Positions 14,168 to 23,074 of a stretch of DNA of 38,307 bases are shown in pieces (within the stretch, counting starts at the first letter, position 1; each line of letters begins with the position of its first letter). The position numbers were made by a program, and so were the translations under genes. The DNA lies in contig WPAE01000013.1 of assembly GCA_009773205.1 (NCBI GenBank), forward strand, positions 1 through 38,307. Direction: 5' to 3'. Origin of the DNA: Ignavibacteria bacterium (GTDB taxonomy: Bacteria; Bacteroidota; Ignavibacteria; Ignavibacteriales; Melioribacteraceae). The notes below the pieces were generated by a model. That model was given only the letters and a program-made list of their open reading frames with translations. It was not told where the DNA came from and ran no database searches.

Positions 14168-14606
14168 GAAAAATTCCGGGGTTTACCTTTTAGAAATTCA
14201 AGTCAGAGAACCTATTCAAATAAAAGCGAAGAAGTTTTTGAACCATAAGTTTCCTAAAGGATTTTATTACTATTCCGGAAGTGCTCAAAAAAATTTACAA
14301 CAACGGATAGAACGCCACTTACGCAAAGAAAAAATTATTCATTGGCACGTAGATCACCTTACTGCCAACCCATCGGCAGAAATTAAAACCGTCTTTATTG
14401 CTAACGAAGCAAATAAAATTCTTGAATGCGAAATGATAAAAACTTTACAAATTAATTTTGAGATGGAAATTGCAGTAGAAGGTTTTGGAAATGGTGACTG
14501 CATTAACTGCAACAGCCACCTTTTCTATTCAAAAAAGAAGATTGATTACAACCATTTAATCTCTTTGTACCAATCAATAGTACGCTTTATTCCCTCTTCC
14601 AAATAA
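14145..14606 (+). CDS. DUF123 / GIY-YIG-like (Uri superfamily) nuclease
   Basis: 153 aa. The family layout is visible: GVYLLEIQV (residues 12-20, the GIY strand), KFPKGFYYYSGSA (35-47, the YIG strand), RIERHLRKEK, then IIHWHVDHLTA. A Cys-containing loop GNGDCINCNSHLFYS follows near residue 115-130. DUF123 proteins are stand-alone nuclease-like proteins, common in archaea and scattered in bacteria; substrate unknown. Its start lies inside the end of the lipoprotein gene, suggesting translational coupling, and its 3' end overlaps the convergent reductase gene by 61 bases. Confidence 0.8.
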   Translation: MKVLKTTEKNSGVYLLEIQVREPIQIKAKKFLNHKFPKGFYYYSGSAQKNLQQRIERHLRKEKIIHWHVDHLTANPSAEIKTVFIANEANKILECEMIKTLQINFEMEIAVEGFGNGDCINCNSHLFYSKKKIDYNHLISLYQSIVRFIPSSK

Positions 14607-15538
14607 ACTTTTTGAGAAAATCCAAAATCTTTTTTGGCTTTAGAAACATCGCAAGTCCAGCCGGGTTGAACAAAATCTCTTGCTTTTTCTAAATTAAAAG
14701 TAGCTGCTTTTGAGCTGAACATAGCAAAGAATTGTGCAATTGCAGCGACAAAATAAACTAATGAATGAGGGAGTCGGAGAGTTAAAGCTCGCTTTCCAAA
14801 TGCTTTACTAATTGCATCGCCAATTTGAGTCCAAGTATAAATTTCTTCTGATGCGATAAAATATTTTTTTCCAACTGCAATCGGAGAAATTGAAGCCTCG
14901 TATATTCCTCTAACTAAATCTTCAACATGAATTAGATTTAGCTTCTTATTATCAAAGCCGATTAAAGTCATTAAACCGGCTTTGTAAGTTTTAAATACAA
15001 GATAAATTTCTGTATCCCGCTCTCCAAAAACTGCAGGCGGTCTTACAATTGTTAAAGGAAGTTTATCAAAGAAAGTTTGTGATAACTGTTCTTGTGCAAG
15101 TTTGCTTCTTCCGTAAGCAGTAATTGGATGCTCAATAGTTTCTTCGGTGCAAGGTTTCCCATCCAAAGAAGGTCCGCAAGCAGTTTGGCTGCTTACAACA
15201 ACAAATCTTTTAAGATTTGGGTTTACTTCGGCAGCAGCTTCTAAAAGTGTTTTTGTGCTTTTCACATTTCCGGTATAGTATTCACCTTCGGTTTTTGCTT
15301 TAACAACGCCGGCTACGTGATAAATGAAATCAACGTCTTTCAAAACTGGTTTCAAAGCTTCTTTATCAAATAAGCCGCAATTAACAATTTCTACAGGTTT
15401 TCCATCTAACCACTTTCGAGAGCTTGAAGAGCGTAAAATGCACTTAACATTGTGTCCCTCGGCTAAAAGTTTATCAACAAGATGGCTGCCAACAAACCCA
15501 GATGCTCCAGTTACAACAGAAATAATTTTAGTATTCAT
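14546..15538 (-). CDS. NAD-dependent epimerase/dehydratase (extended SDR), possible ceramide-type reductase
   Basis: 330 aa. Seen: the Rossmann motif TGASGFVGS (10-18), acidic/basic cofactor loop near CILRSS, catalytic S116/S117 with Y142 and K146 (YGRSK), 'RPPAVFGERD', and a hydrophobic stretch about 260-278 that could touch the membrane. Divergent from the alpha-oxoamine synthase gene over a gap of 104 bases. In Caulobacter a reductase of this superfamily (CerR) acts with a serine palmitoyltransferase in ceramide synthesis; the neighbour set here makes the same role plausible. Alternative: a sterol/sugar-type dehydrogenase. Confidence 0.82.
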   Translation of the reverse strand: MNTKIISVVTGASGFVGSHLVDKLLAEGHNVKCILRSSSSRKWLDGKPVEIVNCGLFDKEALKPVLKDVDFIYHVAGVVKAKTEGEYYTGNVKSTKTLLEAAAEVNPNLKRFVVVSSQTACGPSLDGKPCTEETIEHPITAYGRSKLAQEQLSQTFFDKLPLTIVRPPAVFGERDTEIYLVFKTYKAGLMTLIGFDNKKLNLIHVEDLVRGIYEASISPIAVGKKYFIASEEIYTWTQIGDAISKAFGKRALTLRLPHSLVYFVAAIAQFFAMFSSKAATFNLEKARDFVQPGWTCDVSKAKKDFGFSQKVYLEEGIKRTIDWYKEIKWL

Positions 15539-15642
15539 AAGTTAATTTTCGTCCATTTTTAATTATATTCCCAACCGAAATTTCGTTAAAACGTATTAAC
15601 TCACCAAAAATATTATAGTTTTTTATAATAACCGGAGGCATT

Positions 15643-16836
15643 TTGGATTTATTTAACAAATGTTATGATTTTACCCGTGCCGATGATATTAAGGCACTTG
15701 GTTTTTATCCTTACTTTAGACCGATTGAAGAAAATGAAGGACCTGTTGTTCAGATAGAAGGTAGAAAAGTAGTTATGGCGGGCTCAAATAATTACTTGGG
15801 GTTAACGGCGCATCCAAAAGTAAAAGAAGCTGTTTTAGATGCAGTAAGAAAGTACGGATCCGGCTGCTCAGGCTCCCGTTATCTTACAGGCACTCTTGAT
15901 TTACATGTTGAGTTAGAACGCAGGTTGGCTCTTTTCTTTGGAACTGAATCTGTATTGCTTTATAGTACTGGATATCAATCCGCTCAAGGTGTAATTCCTA
16001 CTCTTGTTCAAGGAAGAAGCGAATATGTAGTATCCGACCGTGATAATCATGCGTGTATTGTTGCCGGACAAATAATGGCAAAAGGATTAACAGCTAATTT
16101 GGAAAGATATAAACATAACGATATGGATGATTTAGAAAGGGTATTGGCTAAATTACCAATAGAAGCACCAAAACTTATAATAAGCGATGGTGTCTTTAGC
16201 ACTGGCGGCGAAATTGTTGATCTTCCAAAACTTGTTGAACTTGCAAAGAAATATAATGCAAGAACTTTGATAGATGATGCTCATTCCGTTGGAGTTATTG
16301 GCAAAGGCGGAAGAGGAACAGCAAGCGAATTTAACTTAGAAAAAGATGTGGATTTGACTATGGGAACATTCAGCAAAACCTTTGCGTCTTTAGGCGGTTT
16401 TGTTGCTGGTCCAGAACGAGTAATTAATTACTTAAAGCACCACTCGCCAGCATTGATATTTAGCGCTTCTCCAACGCCGGCTTCTGTTGCAGCGGCATTA
16501 GCAGCACTTGATATTTTAGAACAAGAACCTTGGCGTGTTGAAATGCTAATTAAAAACGCTAACAAAATGAGAAAAGGCTTAACCGAAGCCGGATTTAATG
16601 TAATTGAAGGGCGTACAGCTATTGTTCCAGTTATAGTAGGAGATGATAGTTTAGCATTCCAAATGTGGCGTAAACTTTATGATTACGGCGTGTTTGTAAA
16701 CGTATTTATTTCTCCAGGCGTTCCGCAAGGAAGGCAGATGATGAGAACAAGCTATATGTCAACTCATCAAGATGAACATCTTGATTTCATAATCGAAACT
16801 TTTAAAAAAGCTGGAAAAGAAGTAGGATTAATCTAA
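15643..16836 (+). CDS. Alpha-oxoamine synthase, probable serine palmitoyltransferase
   Basis: 397 aa, fold-type I PLP enzyme. Seen: cofactor-stacking H136 (DNHAC), D211 and H214 (DDAHSVG), Schiff-base K245 ([11 protein letters not shown]), and the SPT-like C-terminal '[18 protein letters not shown]' with a carboxylate-binding Arg. Spacing H-D-H-K matches bacterial SPT. It would join serine with an acyl thioester to give 3-ketosphinganine. KBL (glycine) or BioF are alternatives, but '[10 protein letters not shown]' near the N-terminus and the gene context favour SPT. The start is TTG: GGAGG (15634-15638) is correctly placed and no ATG is in frame nearby. An AT-rich hairpin TATTATA/TATAATA (15611-15630) just precedes the ribosome site. 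Confidence 0.85.
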   Translation: MDLFNKCYDFTRADDIKALGFYPYFRPIEENEGPVVQIEGRKVVMAGSNNYLGLTAHPKVKEAVLDAVRKYGSGCSGSRYLTGTLDLHVELERRLALFFGTESVLLYSTGYQSAQGVIPTLVQGRSEYVVSDRDNHACIVAGQIMAKGLTANLERYKHNDMDDLERVLAKLPIEAPKLIISDGVFSTGGEIVDLPKLVELAKKYNARTLIDDAHSVGVIGKGGRGTASEFNLEKDVDLTMGTFSKTFASLGGFVAGPERVINYLKHHSPALIFSASPTPASVAAALAALDILEQEPWRVEMLIKNANKMRKGLTEAGFNVIEGRTAIVPVIVGDDSLAFQMWRKLYDYGVFVNVFISPGVPQGRQMMRTSYMSTHQDEHLDFIIETFKKAGKEVGLI

Positions 16837-16848
16837 TCTTTCATGCAA

Positions 16849-16964
16849 GGTTGAGGTTGCCTAAAAAGTAATGTTTTATAATAGAATAGAACTTGGATAA
16901 CACAGATTTAACTGATTTTCGCATGTTTATAATTTGAAAAATTACTTTTTAGACAACCTCAACC
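16849..16964. repeat. Hairpin-ended element E3 (24-base inverted repeat around 68 bases)
   Basis: The left arm at 16849-16872 (GGTTGAGGTTGCCTAAAAAG then TAAT) pairs with 16941-16964, with one mismatch (a C that can be read as C/T variation) out of 24. The 68-base loop has no ORF and includes the stretch GGATAACACAGATTTAACTG. It starts 13 bases after the synthase stop and ends 9 bases before the AAGGAG ribosome site of the next gene, so any read-through mRNA carries it. Confidence 0.9.
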
Positions 16965-16985
16965 AATTCTTACCAAGGAGAAAGC

Positions 16986-18107
16986 ATGTCTCAAATAACA
17001 ATTCGTACTATTCATACAAAAAAAGAAATTAAGTCTTTCATCAAATTTGCATGGGAAATTTATAAAGGAAATCCTTATTGGGTTCCGCCTCTCATTTTTG
17101 ATAAAATGAAAATTCTTGATAGAGGAAACCACCCGTTCTATAAACATGCTTGTGCAGAGTTTTTTATTGCAGAGAGAAATGGAAAAATAATAGGTAGAAT
17201 TGCGGCAATTAAGAACGAGCTTCATAATCAAGTTCATGAGGATAAAGCTGGTTTTTGGGGCTTTTTTGAGTGCATTAACGATCAGTCCGTAGCAAATATG
17301 CTCTTTGATGCAGCAAAAGACTGGCTCAGGAAAAATGGCTGCGATCAAATGCTTGGACCCGCTAATCCTTCTTCGAACGAAGAATACGGTATGCTAATAG
17401 AAGGTTTTGATGACGAACCCCGTCTTCTAATGCCCTACAATCCAAAGTACTATTTAGAACTATGTGATAATTACGGTTTCAAAAAAGCTAAAGACTTATA
17501 CGCCTACAATCTTGAAAACAGTAAAGCAGTAAGTTCCGAAAAACTAAAACGCGTTGCAGAAATAGCTCAGAAACGCTCTGGCTTAAAAGTTTATCCGATG
17601 AATATTAAAGAATTCAAAAAAGAATTAGATAAAGTAAAATTTCTTTACAACAAAGCGTGGGAAAAGAATTGGGGCTTTATTCCAATGACAGACGCTGAAA
17701 TTGACGCAATGGCAAAAGACCTTAAACCGTTGGTAGAACCTTCTTTAGTACTTTTTGGAGAAATAGATAACAAACTGGTTGGCTTTGCATTAGTTATGCT
17801 TGATTATAATCAAATTTTTAAATCTTTTAATGGCAGGTTATTGCCGTTTAACTTCTTAAAATTATTTACTCAAAAGAAAAAAATTACATGGTCTCGAGTT
17901 TTGACACTTGGAGTAATTCCTGAGTATCAAAAGCGTGGTCTTGATGCAGTTTTTTATTGGGAAATAATAAATAGAGCCGCAAATGTTGGAATATTAAGAG
18001 GCGAAGCAAGCTGGATATTAGAAGATAACGATATGATGAACCGTGGAGCGCAAGTTATGAATGGGGAGATTTATAAAAAATATAGAATCTATCAGAGTTC
18101 GATCTGA
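16986..18107 (+). CDS. GNAT-type acyltransferase, candidate bacterial ceramide synthase
   Basis: 373 aa. The N-terminal module starts with 'WEIYKGNPYWVPPLIF' (about 23-38), a hallmark of a large GNAT-like family in Bacteroidota and Proteobacteria. The C-terminal GNAT core shows 'LGVIPEYQKRGLDAVFYWEI' (about 307-326), the pantetheine/phosphate-binding region. Cytoplasmic or membrane-associated. A large GNAT-like protein (bCerS) N-acylates 3-ketosphinganine in Caulobacter, so placement directly after an SPT-like gene suggests the same reaction here. AAGGAG lies 6 bases before the ATG. The assignment rests on context and is inference. Confidence 0.7.
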   Translation: MSQITIRTIHTKKEIKSFIKFAWEIYKGNPYWVPPLIFDKMKILDRGNHPFYKHACAEFFIAERNGKIIGRIAAIKNELHNQVHEDKAGFWGFFECINDQSVANMLFDAAKDWLRKNGCDQMLGPANPSSNEEYGMLIEGFDDEPRLLMPYNPKYYLELCDNYGFKKAKDLYAYNLENSKAVSSEKLKRVAEIAQKRSGLKVYPMNIKEFKKELDKVKFLYNKAWEKNWGFIPMTDAEIDAMAKDLKPLVEPSLVLFGEIDNKLVGFALVMLDYNQIFKSFNGRLLPFNFLKLFTQKKKITWSRVLTLGVIPEYQKRGLDAVFYWEIINRAANVGILRGEASWILEDNDMMNRGAQVMNGEIYKKYRIYQSSI

Positions 18108-18122
18108 TAGATTCAGTATAAC

Positions 18123-19022
18123 TTACCTTAATGCTTCGTCATACTTTGTTGTGTGCGAAGCATTAATTTTTTTAAGACTAACAAACAAAGATGGATCAAC
18201 TTTTCCTTTTAGCTGATCAACAATTTCGCCGGCTTTTGCATCAAAGAAAACTTTTAACAAAACACTTCTCCAATCAATTGTTCCTTTAGCTTTTTCGAGA
18301 TTTTTTACAACAGCGCTCATATTTTGCACAGCATTATTTCTTTCGTTCGGGTTTTTACTGTTAAGTAAATCCAGCCCATTGTAATGATAATTGAAATAAT
18401 CCATTCTGAATTGCTGGTATTTAGAATTAAGTAGATTATCTACTAAAGCTCTTCTGTTAAAAGCAGCAGTTTCCAAAGCCCAGCCTTTGCCAAACCTGCT
18501 TGAACTTCCTTTTACTGCAATATCTAATGCTTTCTGGAAAAAATCGGTTCCGCCTAGTTCATAGTATGAATCAGAATCGAATCCTATAATGATATAAGCA
18601 TAGTAATCGAGAAAACTTGTAAGTCCATCAAAATTACTTTGGTTAAAATACATTGCCTGCCCTTTTTCGTAACGGAAAGACCAAGCATTATCCATAATAG
18701 TAAGCATTAAAGAGTTTAAGCGGGATCCTTCAACAGGTCTTTGGCTATTTACTACTAATTGGACAGAATAAGTTACATCATCATTTGCAGTTGTAAAAAA
18801 GATGTTGAAATTACACTTAATCTTTTCACCTTCCCATGGCTTACCAGTGTACTTATTATTGTTTAGATAATCTTGAATCTGATTAGCAAAAGTGTCTAAC
18901 CTATCTCGTGAAGCATTAGGCAGCTGCTCCGTATTAACAATAACAGTTGCATCTAATTCTTGCGCATAAGCAGCTTGTGAAACTACAACTAAAACGAGAA
19001 CAAGAAATAATAACTTCTTCAT
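18123..19022 (-). CDS. DUF4835 family (PorD-like) secreted protein
   Basis: 299 aa. Signal peptide about 1-20 (AYA|Q). The mature start 'ELDATVIVNTEQLPNASRDR' and internal 'YTGKPWEGEKIKCNFNIFFT', 'DNAWSFRYEKGQ' and 'FLDYYAYIIIGFDSDSYYE' are characteristic of DUF4835, a Bacteroidota-specific periplasmic family that includes PorD, linked to type IX secretion. Ribosome site GGAG 8 bases before the ATG. Divergent from the barrel gene that follows. Function in secretion is known only from a few relatives. Confidence 0.88.
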   Translation of the reverse strand: MKKLLFLVLVLVVVSQAAYAQELDATVIVNTEQLPNASRDRLDTFANQIQDYLNNNKYTGKPWEGEKIKCNFNIFFTTANDDVTYSVQLVVNSQRPVEGSRLNSLMLTIMDNAWSFRYEKGQAMYFNQSNFDGLTSFLDYYAYIIIGFDSDSYYELGGTDFFQKALDIAVKGSSSRFGKGWALETAAFNRRALVDNLLNSKYQQFRMDYFNYHYNGLDLLNSKNPNERNNAVQNMSAVVKNLEKAKGTIDWRSVLLKVFFDAKAGEIVDQLKGKVDPSLFVSLKKINASHTTKYDEALR

Positions 19023-19098
19023 CTGTAAACTCCAGAATTTATCTTAATTTTAAGATATATATTTGAGAAAAATAATACAATCTTTTAAGTTGGTATCT

Positions 19099-19908
19099 AT
19101 GAAACTTTCTTTAATAATAATTATTCTACTTGCCATAGCAATACAAAGTTTCGGGCAGATAAATCCTGGTGCAAGACAGATTGCCTTAGCTCACTCGGAT
19201 TTTTCATATTCGAGCGATGTGTTTCAGATATTTAACAATCCGGCAGGATTAGCTTTCTCAAAATACCGCGAAGTTGGAATCTATTACTCGCCCGCACCAT
19301 TTGATACTAAGGAAATGTCTAACGCATTTGCAGCTTACTCCGAACCGACACCTTACGGAACATTCAGCGCCGGTTTTTCAATTTATGGATTTGATCTATA
19401 CAAGGAAACACAATTTGCTTTAGGCTTCGGAAAAAAAATTACAAATAATTTTTATGTTGGCGGAACAGCAATCTACAAAAATCTTGCTATAAAAAATTAC
19501 GGTACTAAAGGGACCTTGCTCCTAAATCTTGGCGGAATAGCAACTATAAGCGATCAAGTTGGTTTTGGCTTCGCTATAGAAAATATTTCACGCTCAACTT
19601 TATCCGATGACTCTGGACAAATACCAACAGTATTTTGGAGTGGAGTTCATCTAAAAGTAATTAAAGAGTTCACATTCAGCGCGGCGTTAAGTAAAGAAGT
19701 TGGTTATGATACTTCAGTAAGACTTGGCGCAGAATACTCGATGTTAGATTTTATTAGGCTAAGATTTGGCGCGCATAATGAGCCAAATGTTTTCTCCGGT
19801 GGTTTTGGAGTTATCTATCAGTTTTTACAAGTTGATTATGCAGCAGCATCTCATCCTGATTTAGGTTTAACACACCAGTTTGGGTTAATACTTCGTTTCG
19901 TAAAGTAA
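19099..19908 (+). CDS. PorV/PorQ-like outer-membrane beta-barrel protein
   Basis: 269 aa from the ATG at 19099; an upstream TTG at 19063 would add 12 residues before the signal peptide, so I prefer the ATG. Signal peptide (about 1-20, ends FGQ). 'GARQIALAHSDFSYSSDVFQ' followed by 'NNPAGLAF' is the N-terminal plug-like motif of the UPF0164/PorV-type barrels; the rest alternates strands ('FGKKITNNFYVGGTAIYKNL', 'LNLGGIATISDQVGFGFAIE'). Located in the outer membrane; substrate or partner unknown. Followed after 2 bases by the HhH outer-membrane protein, so co-transcribed. Confidence 0.75.
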   Translation: MKLSLIIIILLAIAIQSFGQINPGARQIALAHSDFSYSSDVFQIFNNPAGLAFSKYREVGIYYSPAPFDTKEMSNAFAAYSEPTPYGTFSAGFSIYGFDLYKETQFALGFGKKITNNFYVGGTAIYKNLAIKNYGTKGTLLLNLGGIATISDQVGFGFAIENISRSTLSDDSGQIPTVFWSGVHLKVIKEFTFSAALSKEVGYDTSVRLGAEYSMLDFIRLRFGAHNEPNVFSGGFGVIYQFLQVDYAAASHPDLGLTHQFGLILRFVK

Positions 19909-19910
19909 CT

Positions 19911-21890
19911 ATGAAGAAGATACTTCTTATTTCGTTATTACTTTTATCTGCTAAAATCTACTCTCAGGTAGATACAACAAACATGCAGCAAAATTTTGAA
20001 ACATTGCTTGAAGATGCCAGCGAAGGCGTTGAAGACTCTCAGTTATACGACAACATAGAATATCTTACGCAAAACCCAATACAGCTAAACACCTCTTCTA
20101 TTAATGAGCTTCTTAAAATTCCTTTTCTTGATAGAGCAAATGCTGCTGCAATAATTAAACACAGAAATATGCTCGGCGGCATTTACAATTCTGACCAACT
20201 TAGATTTATAGATGGAGTGAGTTTTGAACTGATAGAAAAAATAATTCCTTTTTTGAAGTTAGGCGATGAACAGCAAGTAACATTTAACGAAATTTTTGAC
20301 GAAAAATTTAAGCTGTTAAATCTCAATTTTAGAACTCGCGGATTGTATGATTTTCAAAAAGATAAAGGATTTGAAGATGGAACATTTTCAGACTCAAGAT
20401 GGAAATTGTACAACAGACTAATTATCAGCAGGCAAAATAAAATCCGCTTAGGAGCATTAATAGAAAAAGACCCTGGAGAAAAACAGCTAAATGATTTCTC
20501 TGCATTTCATTTCCAGATGAAAGACCTTGATATAATAAAAAATTTTGTGATTGGCGATTACGTATTTGAGTTTGGGCAAGGTTTAGCAATTTGGAGTAGT
20601 TACTCTTTTTCGAAAGGCAGTAATGCGGTAGAAGTTTTACCAAGAAATTCACGCGGGCTTGTTCCCTACTTGAGTTCTGATGAGAATCAATTTTTTAGAG
20701 GTGTTTCTGCCGAAGCCGATTATGAAAATTTTTCTTTGAGCACATTTTTTTCTTCCAGATTTTTAGATGCTTCTGTTGATACTTCAACACAGCAAATATC
20801 TACTCTTGTAATTGACGGATTGCACCGTACTAAATCCGAAATCAAAAAAAAAGATAGAGTGAACCAAAGAGCAGCAGGCATTACATTTAATTATAACTTT
20901 GGAGAAATTGGAAATATTGGATTGCTTGCTTTCAACACAAAGTACGATCATGATTTTGAAAGTAAGTATGTTCTTCAGCCTGGCGGTAATTCTTTTACTT
21001 ATTTCTCTTCAAGCTACAACTTCTTTTTCGATAAAGTAAGTCTAACAGGTGAAGCAGCTTTTAGGAAAAAATCTTATGCAACTTTAAACACGCTGGATTT
21101 TACAGTTGATAAAAATTTCTCTTTGTTGGTTTCTTACAGAAATTATTCCGAAGACTACTGGAATTTGCACTCAAACGGTTTTGGCGAGCGCGATAATACA
21201 CAAAACGAAAATGGGTTTTATATTGGTGCACGCTGGAAATCTATTTACGGTACATTTAATGTTTATTTCGACCAGTTTAAGTTTAGCTACTTAAGCGATA
21301 AATTCCGATTCCCTGCTCAAGGAAACGATTTTCTAGTTTATTACGTTTATAAACCGTTGAAAAATGCTGAACTTAGATGGCGATATAAAAACGAAGTGAA
21401 ACAGCAATTGGCAAAGGTAAATGATGTTTACGGACTTTCATCAATACGCAAGCAAAATTTTCGCGGAGAATTTGTTTATAAACTGCTAAAAAATTTGCAG
21501 TTGCGCTCCAGAATAGAATATGTAACAACTACACCAACCGCTCCTTTAACACAGGAAAACGGCTACTTAATTTTTCAAGATGTAAAATATTCGTTCAAAG
21601 AATATCTTTCACTATCAACACGTTTTGTTTTCTTTCAAACAGATTCATACAACTCGCGCATTTACGAATTTGAAAATGATTTAACAGGTGTAATGACAAA
21701 TCCCGGCTTATTTGGAGAAGGTATGAGGTGGTACATTGTTTTTAAGTACAATGCACCTTACGGTTTTACATTCTCCGCAAAATATTCTGAGCTATATAAA
21801 CCAAACGAGAAGTTTCTGGGAAGCGGCTCATCTTTTATACCCAGCAATCTCGATAATAGACTGAGTCTTCAGATGGATTATGCCCTTTAA
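19911..21890 (+). CDS. Outer-membrane barrel with N-terminal helix-hairpin-helix domain
   Basis: 659 aa. Signal peptide about 1-19 (KIYSQ). A ComEA-like helix-hairpin-helix unit lies at about 52-116: 'NPIQLNTSSINELLKIP', 'RANAAAIIKHRNMLGGIYN' and 'QLRFIDGVSFELIEKIIPFL'. From about residue 130 to the C-terminal 'RLSLQMDYAL' the sequence is a run of amphipathic strands rich in F/Y/W, ending in an aromatic-poor but barrel-like last strand. HhH units bind DNA in ComEA, so DNA uptake or binding at the surface is possible, but this Bacteroidota family has no established function. Paired with the porV-like gene. Confidence 0.75.
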   Translation: MKKILLISLLLLSAKIYSQVDTTNMQQNFETLLEDASEGVEDSQLYDNIEYLTQNPIQLNTSSINELLKIPFLDRANAAAIIKHRNMLGGIYNSDQLRFIDGVSFELIEKIIPFLKLGDEQQVTFNEIFDEKFKLLNLNFRTRGLYDFQKDKGFEDGTFSDSRWKLYNRLIISRQNKIRLGALIEKDPGEKQLNDFSAFHFQMKDLDIIKNFVIGDYVFEFGQGLAIWSSYSFSKGSNAVEVLPRNSRGLVPYLSSDENQFFRGVSAEADYENFSLSTFFSSRFLDASVDTSTQQISTLVIDGLHRTKSEIKKKDRVNQRAAGITFNYNFGEIGNIGLLAFNTKYDHDFESKYVLQPGGNSFTYFSSSYNFFFDKVSLTGEAAFRKKSYATLNTLDFTVDKNFSLLVSYRNYSEDYWNLHSNGFGERDNTQNENGFYIGARWKSIYGTFNVYFDQFKFSYLSDKFRFPAQGNDFLVYYVYKPLKNAELRWRYKNEVKQQLAKVNDVYGLSSIRKQNFRGEFVYKLLKNLQLRSRIEYVTTTPTAPLTQENGYLIFQDVKYSFKEYLSLSTRFVFFQTDSYNSRIYEFENDLTGVMTNPGLFGEGMRWYIVFKYNAPYGFTFSAKYSELYKPNEKFLGSGSSFIPSNLDNRLSLQMDYAL

Positions 21891-21949
21891 CTTTAATGTG
21901 CAAATCATAAAAACTACTCTTAATTTTCGATTAACAAAAAAGAATAAAC

Positions 21950-23074
21950 ATGACAGCAAACTATACCTTAATTGATGGCAGCAAACTAATTGTTGAGTCT
22001 TTGGTTCAATCTGGCGTTGAATCTTTTGTGAGCTATCCAATAACTCCCGCAAACTGGATAAATCAGTATGCCTCACAGAGATTTCCTACAATGGCTTTTG
22101 CCCCGGATGAAATAACAGTTGCTCAGTGGATAGCCGGGCTTTCCTCTGCCGGAAAGCTTTCTGCAACTGCTACTTCATTCCCAGGATTAGCGTTAATGGT
22201 AGAATCTCTTAATATGTCTTTTATGATGGAACTGCCGATGATAATTGTTGTTGTTCAACGGCTTGGACCAAGCACTGGCTCTGCAACTGTTGGCGCTCAA
22301 GGCGATTTACTGCTACTCAACAGTTTGATTTCGGGCGGTTACAATATTCCGGTTTTTTCAATTTCAAATATTACCGACTGCTGGAAAGTTACAGAAAAAG
22401 CCGTACACGCCGCTGTTGAACTTAGAACACCTGTGGTTCTTCTTACTTCTAAAGAAATGGTAATGACATCCAGAAGTATTGATCTCGCTTTACTGCCGGA
22501 ATTGAAAAAGGCTCAGTATGATTATTATAAAGATTCCAAGCCGTATGTGCCGTATGCCGCTAACGATAAACTTGTTCCTCCATTTTTGCCGCTAACAAGT
22601 AACGAGCATCAAGTTAGAATTAATTCTTCTACGCATGATGACTCCGGAACTATAAAGAAAGCTACCAAAGCAGCGCTCGGAAATACAATTAGGCTTCATA
22701 ATAAAATTCAGCGCCGGATGAATGAGTTTTTAATTTACGAGCATGATGAAGATAAAGACAAAAACATTTTGATTGTCAGCTACGATATAACTGGCGAATC
22801 TACAAGAGAAGCTGTAAAACAATTGAGAAACAGCGGATTAAATGTTTCAGCTCTTTATCTAAAAACTATAATTCCATTTCCAAAAGAATTAATGACAATT
22901 ATTAATGCTTATGAGAATGTAATTTATGCAGAAGAAAATTTAACAGGACTGTTAGTAAAAATGATTTACGGAAACAACCCGCCAAATAATGTTTCCAAAG
23001 TAAATAGAATTGGCGCAATGATTTCTCCTCTCGAAATAATTAAGGAAACCGAAAGATGTCTTCAAGCATGTTAA
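21950..23074 (+). CDS. 2-oxoacid:ferredoxin oxidoreductase, alpha subunit
   Basis: 374 aa. Seen: the TPP-dependent PYR domain ('SYPITPANWI' at 28-37, 'FAPDEITVAQWIAGLSSAG', 'TSFPGLALMVESLN') and a C-terminal transketolase-C-like domain starting about 270 ('NILIVSYDITGESTREAVKQL', 'VIYAEEN'). The gamma domain that often precedes alpha in KorA proteins is absent here and is instead fused to beta in the next gene. With beta-gamma it forms an oxygen-sensitive complex that interconverts a 2-oxoacid and acyl-CoA plus CO2 with ferredoxin; 2-oxoglutarate is favoured by context. Overlaps the next gene by 19 bases. Confidence 0.88.
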   Translation: MTANYTLIDGSKLIVESLVQSGVESFVSYPITPANWINQYASQRFPTMAFAPDEITVAQWIAGLSSAGKLSATATSFPGLALMVESLNMSFMMELPMIIVVVQRLGPSTGSATVGAQGDLLLLNSLISGGYNIPVFSISNITDCWKVTEKAVHAAVELRTPVVLLTSKEMVMTSRSIDLALLPELKKAQYDYYKDSKPYVPYAANDKLVPPFLPLTSNEHQVRINSSTHDDSGTIKKATKAALGNTIRLHNKIQRRMNEFLIYEHDEDKDKNILIVSYDITGESTREAVKQLRNSGLNVSALYLKTIIPFPKELMTIINAYENVIYAEENLTGLLVKMIYGNNPPNNVSKVNRIGAMISPLEIIKETERCLQAC

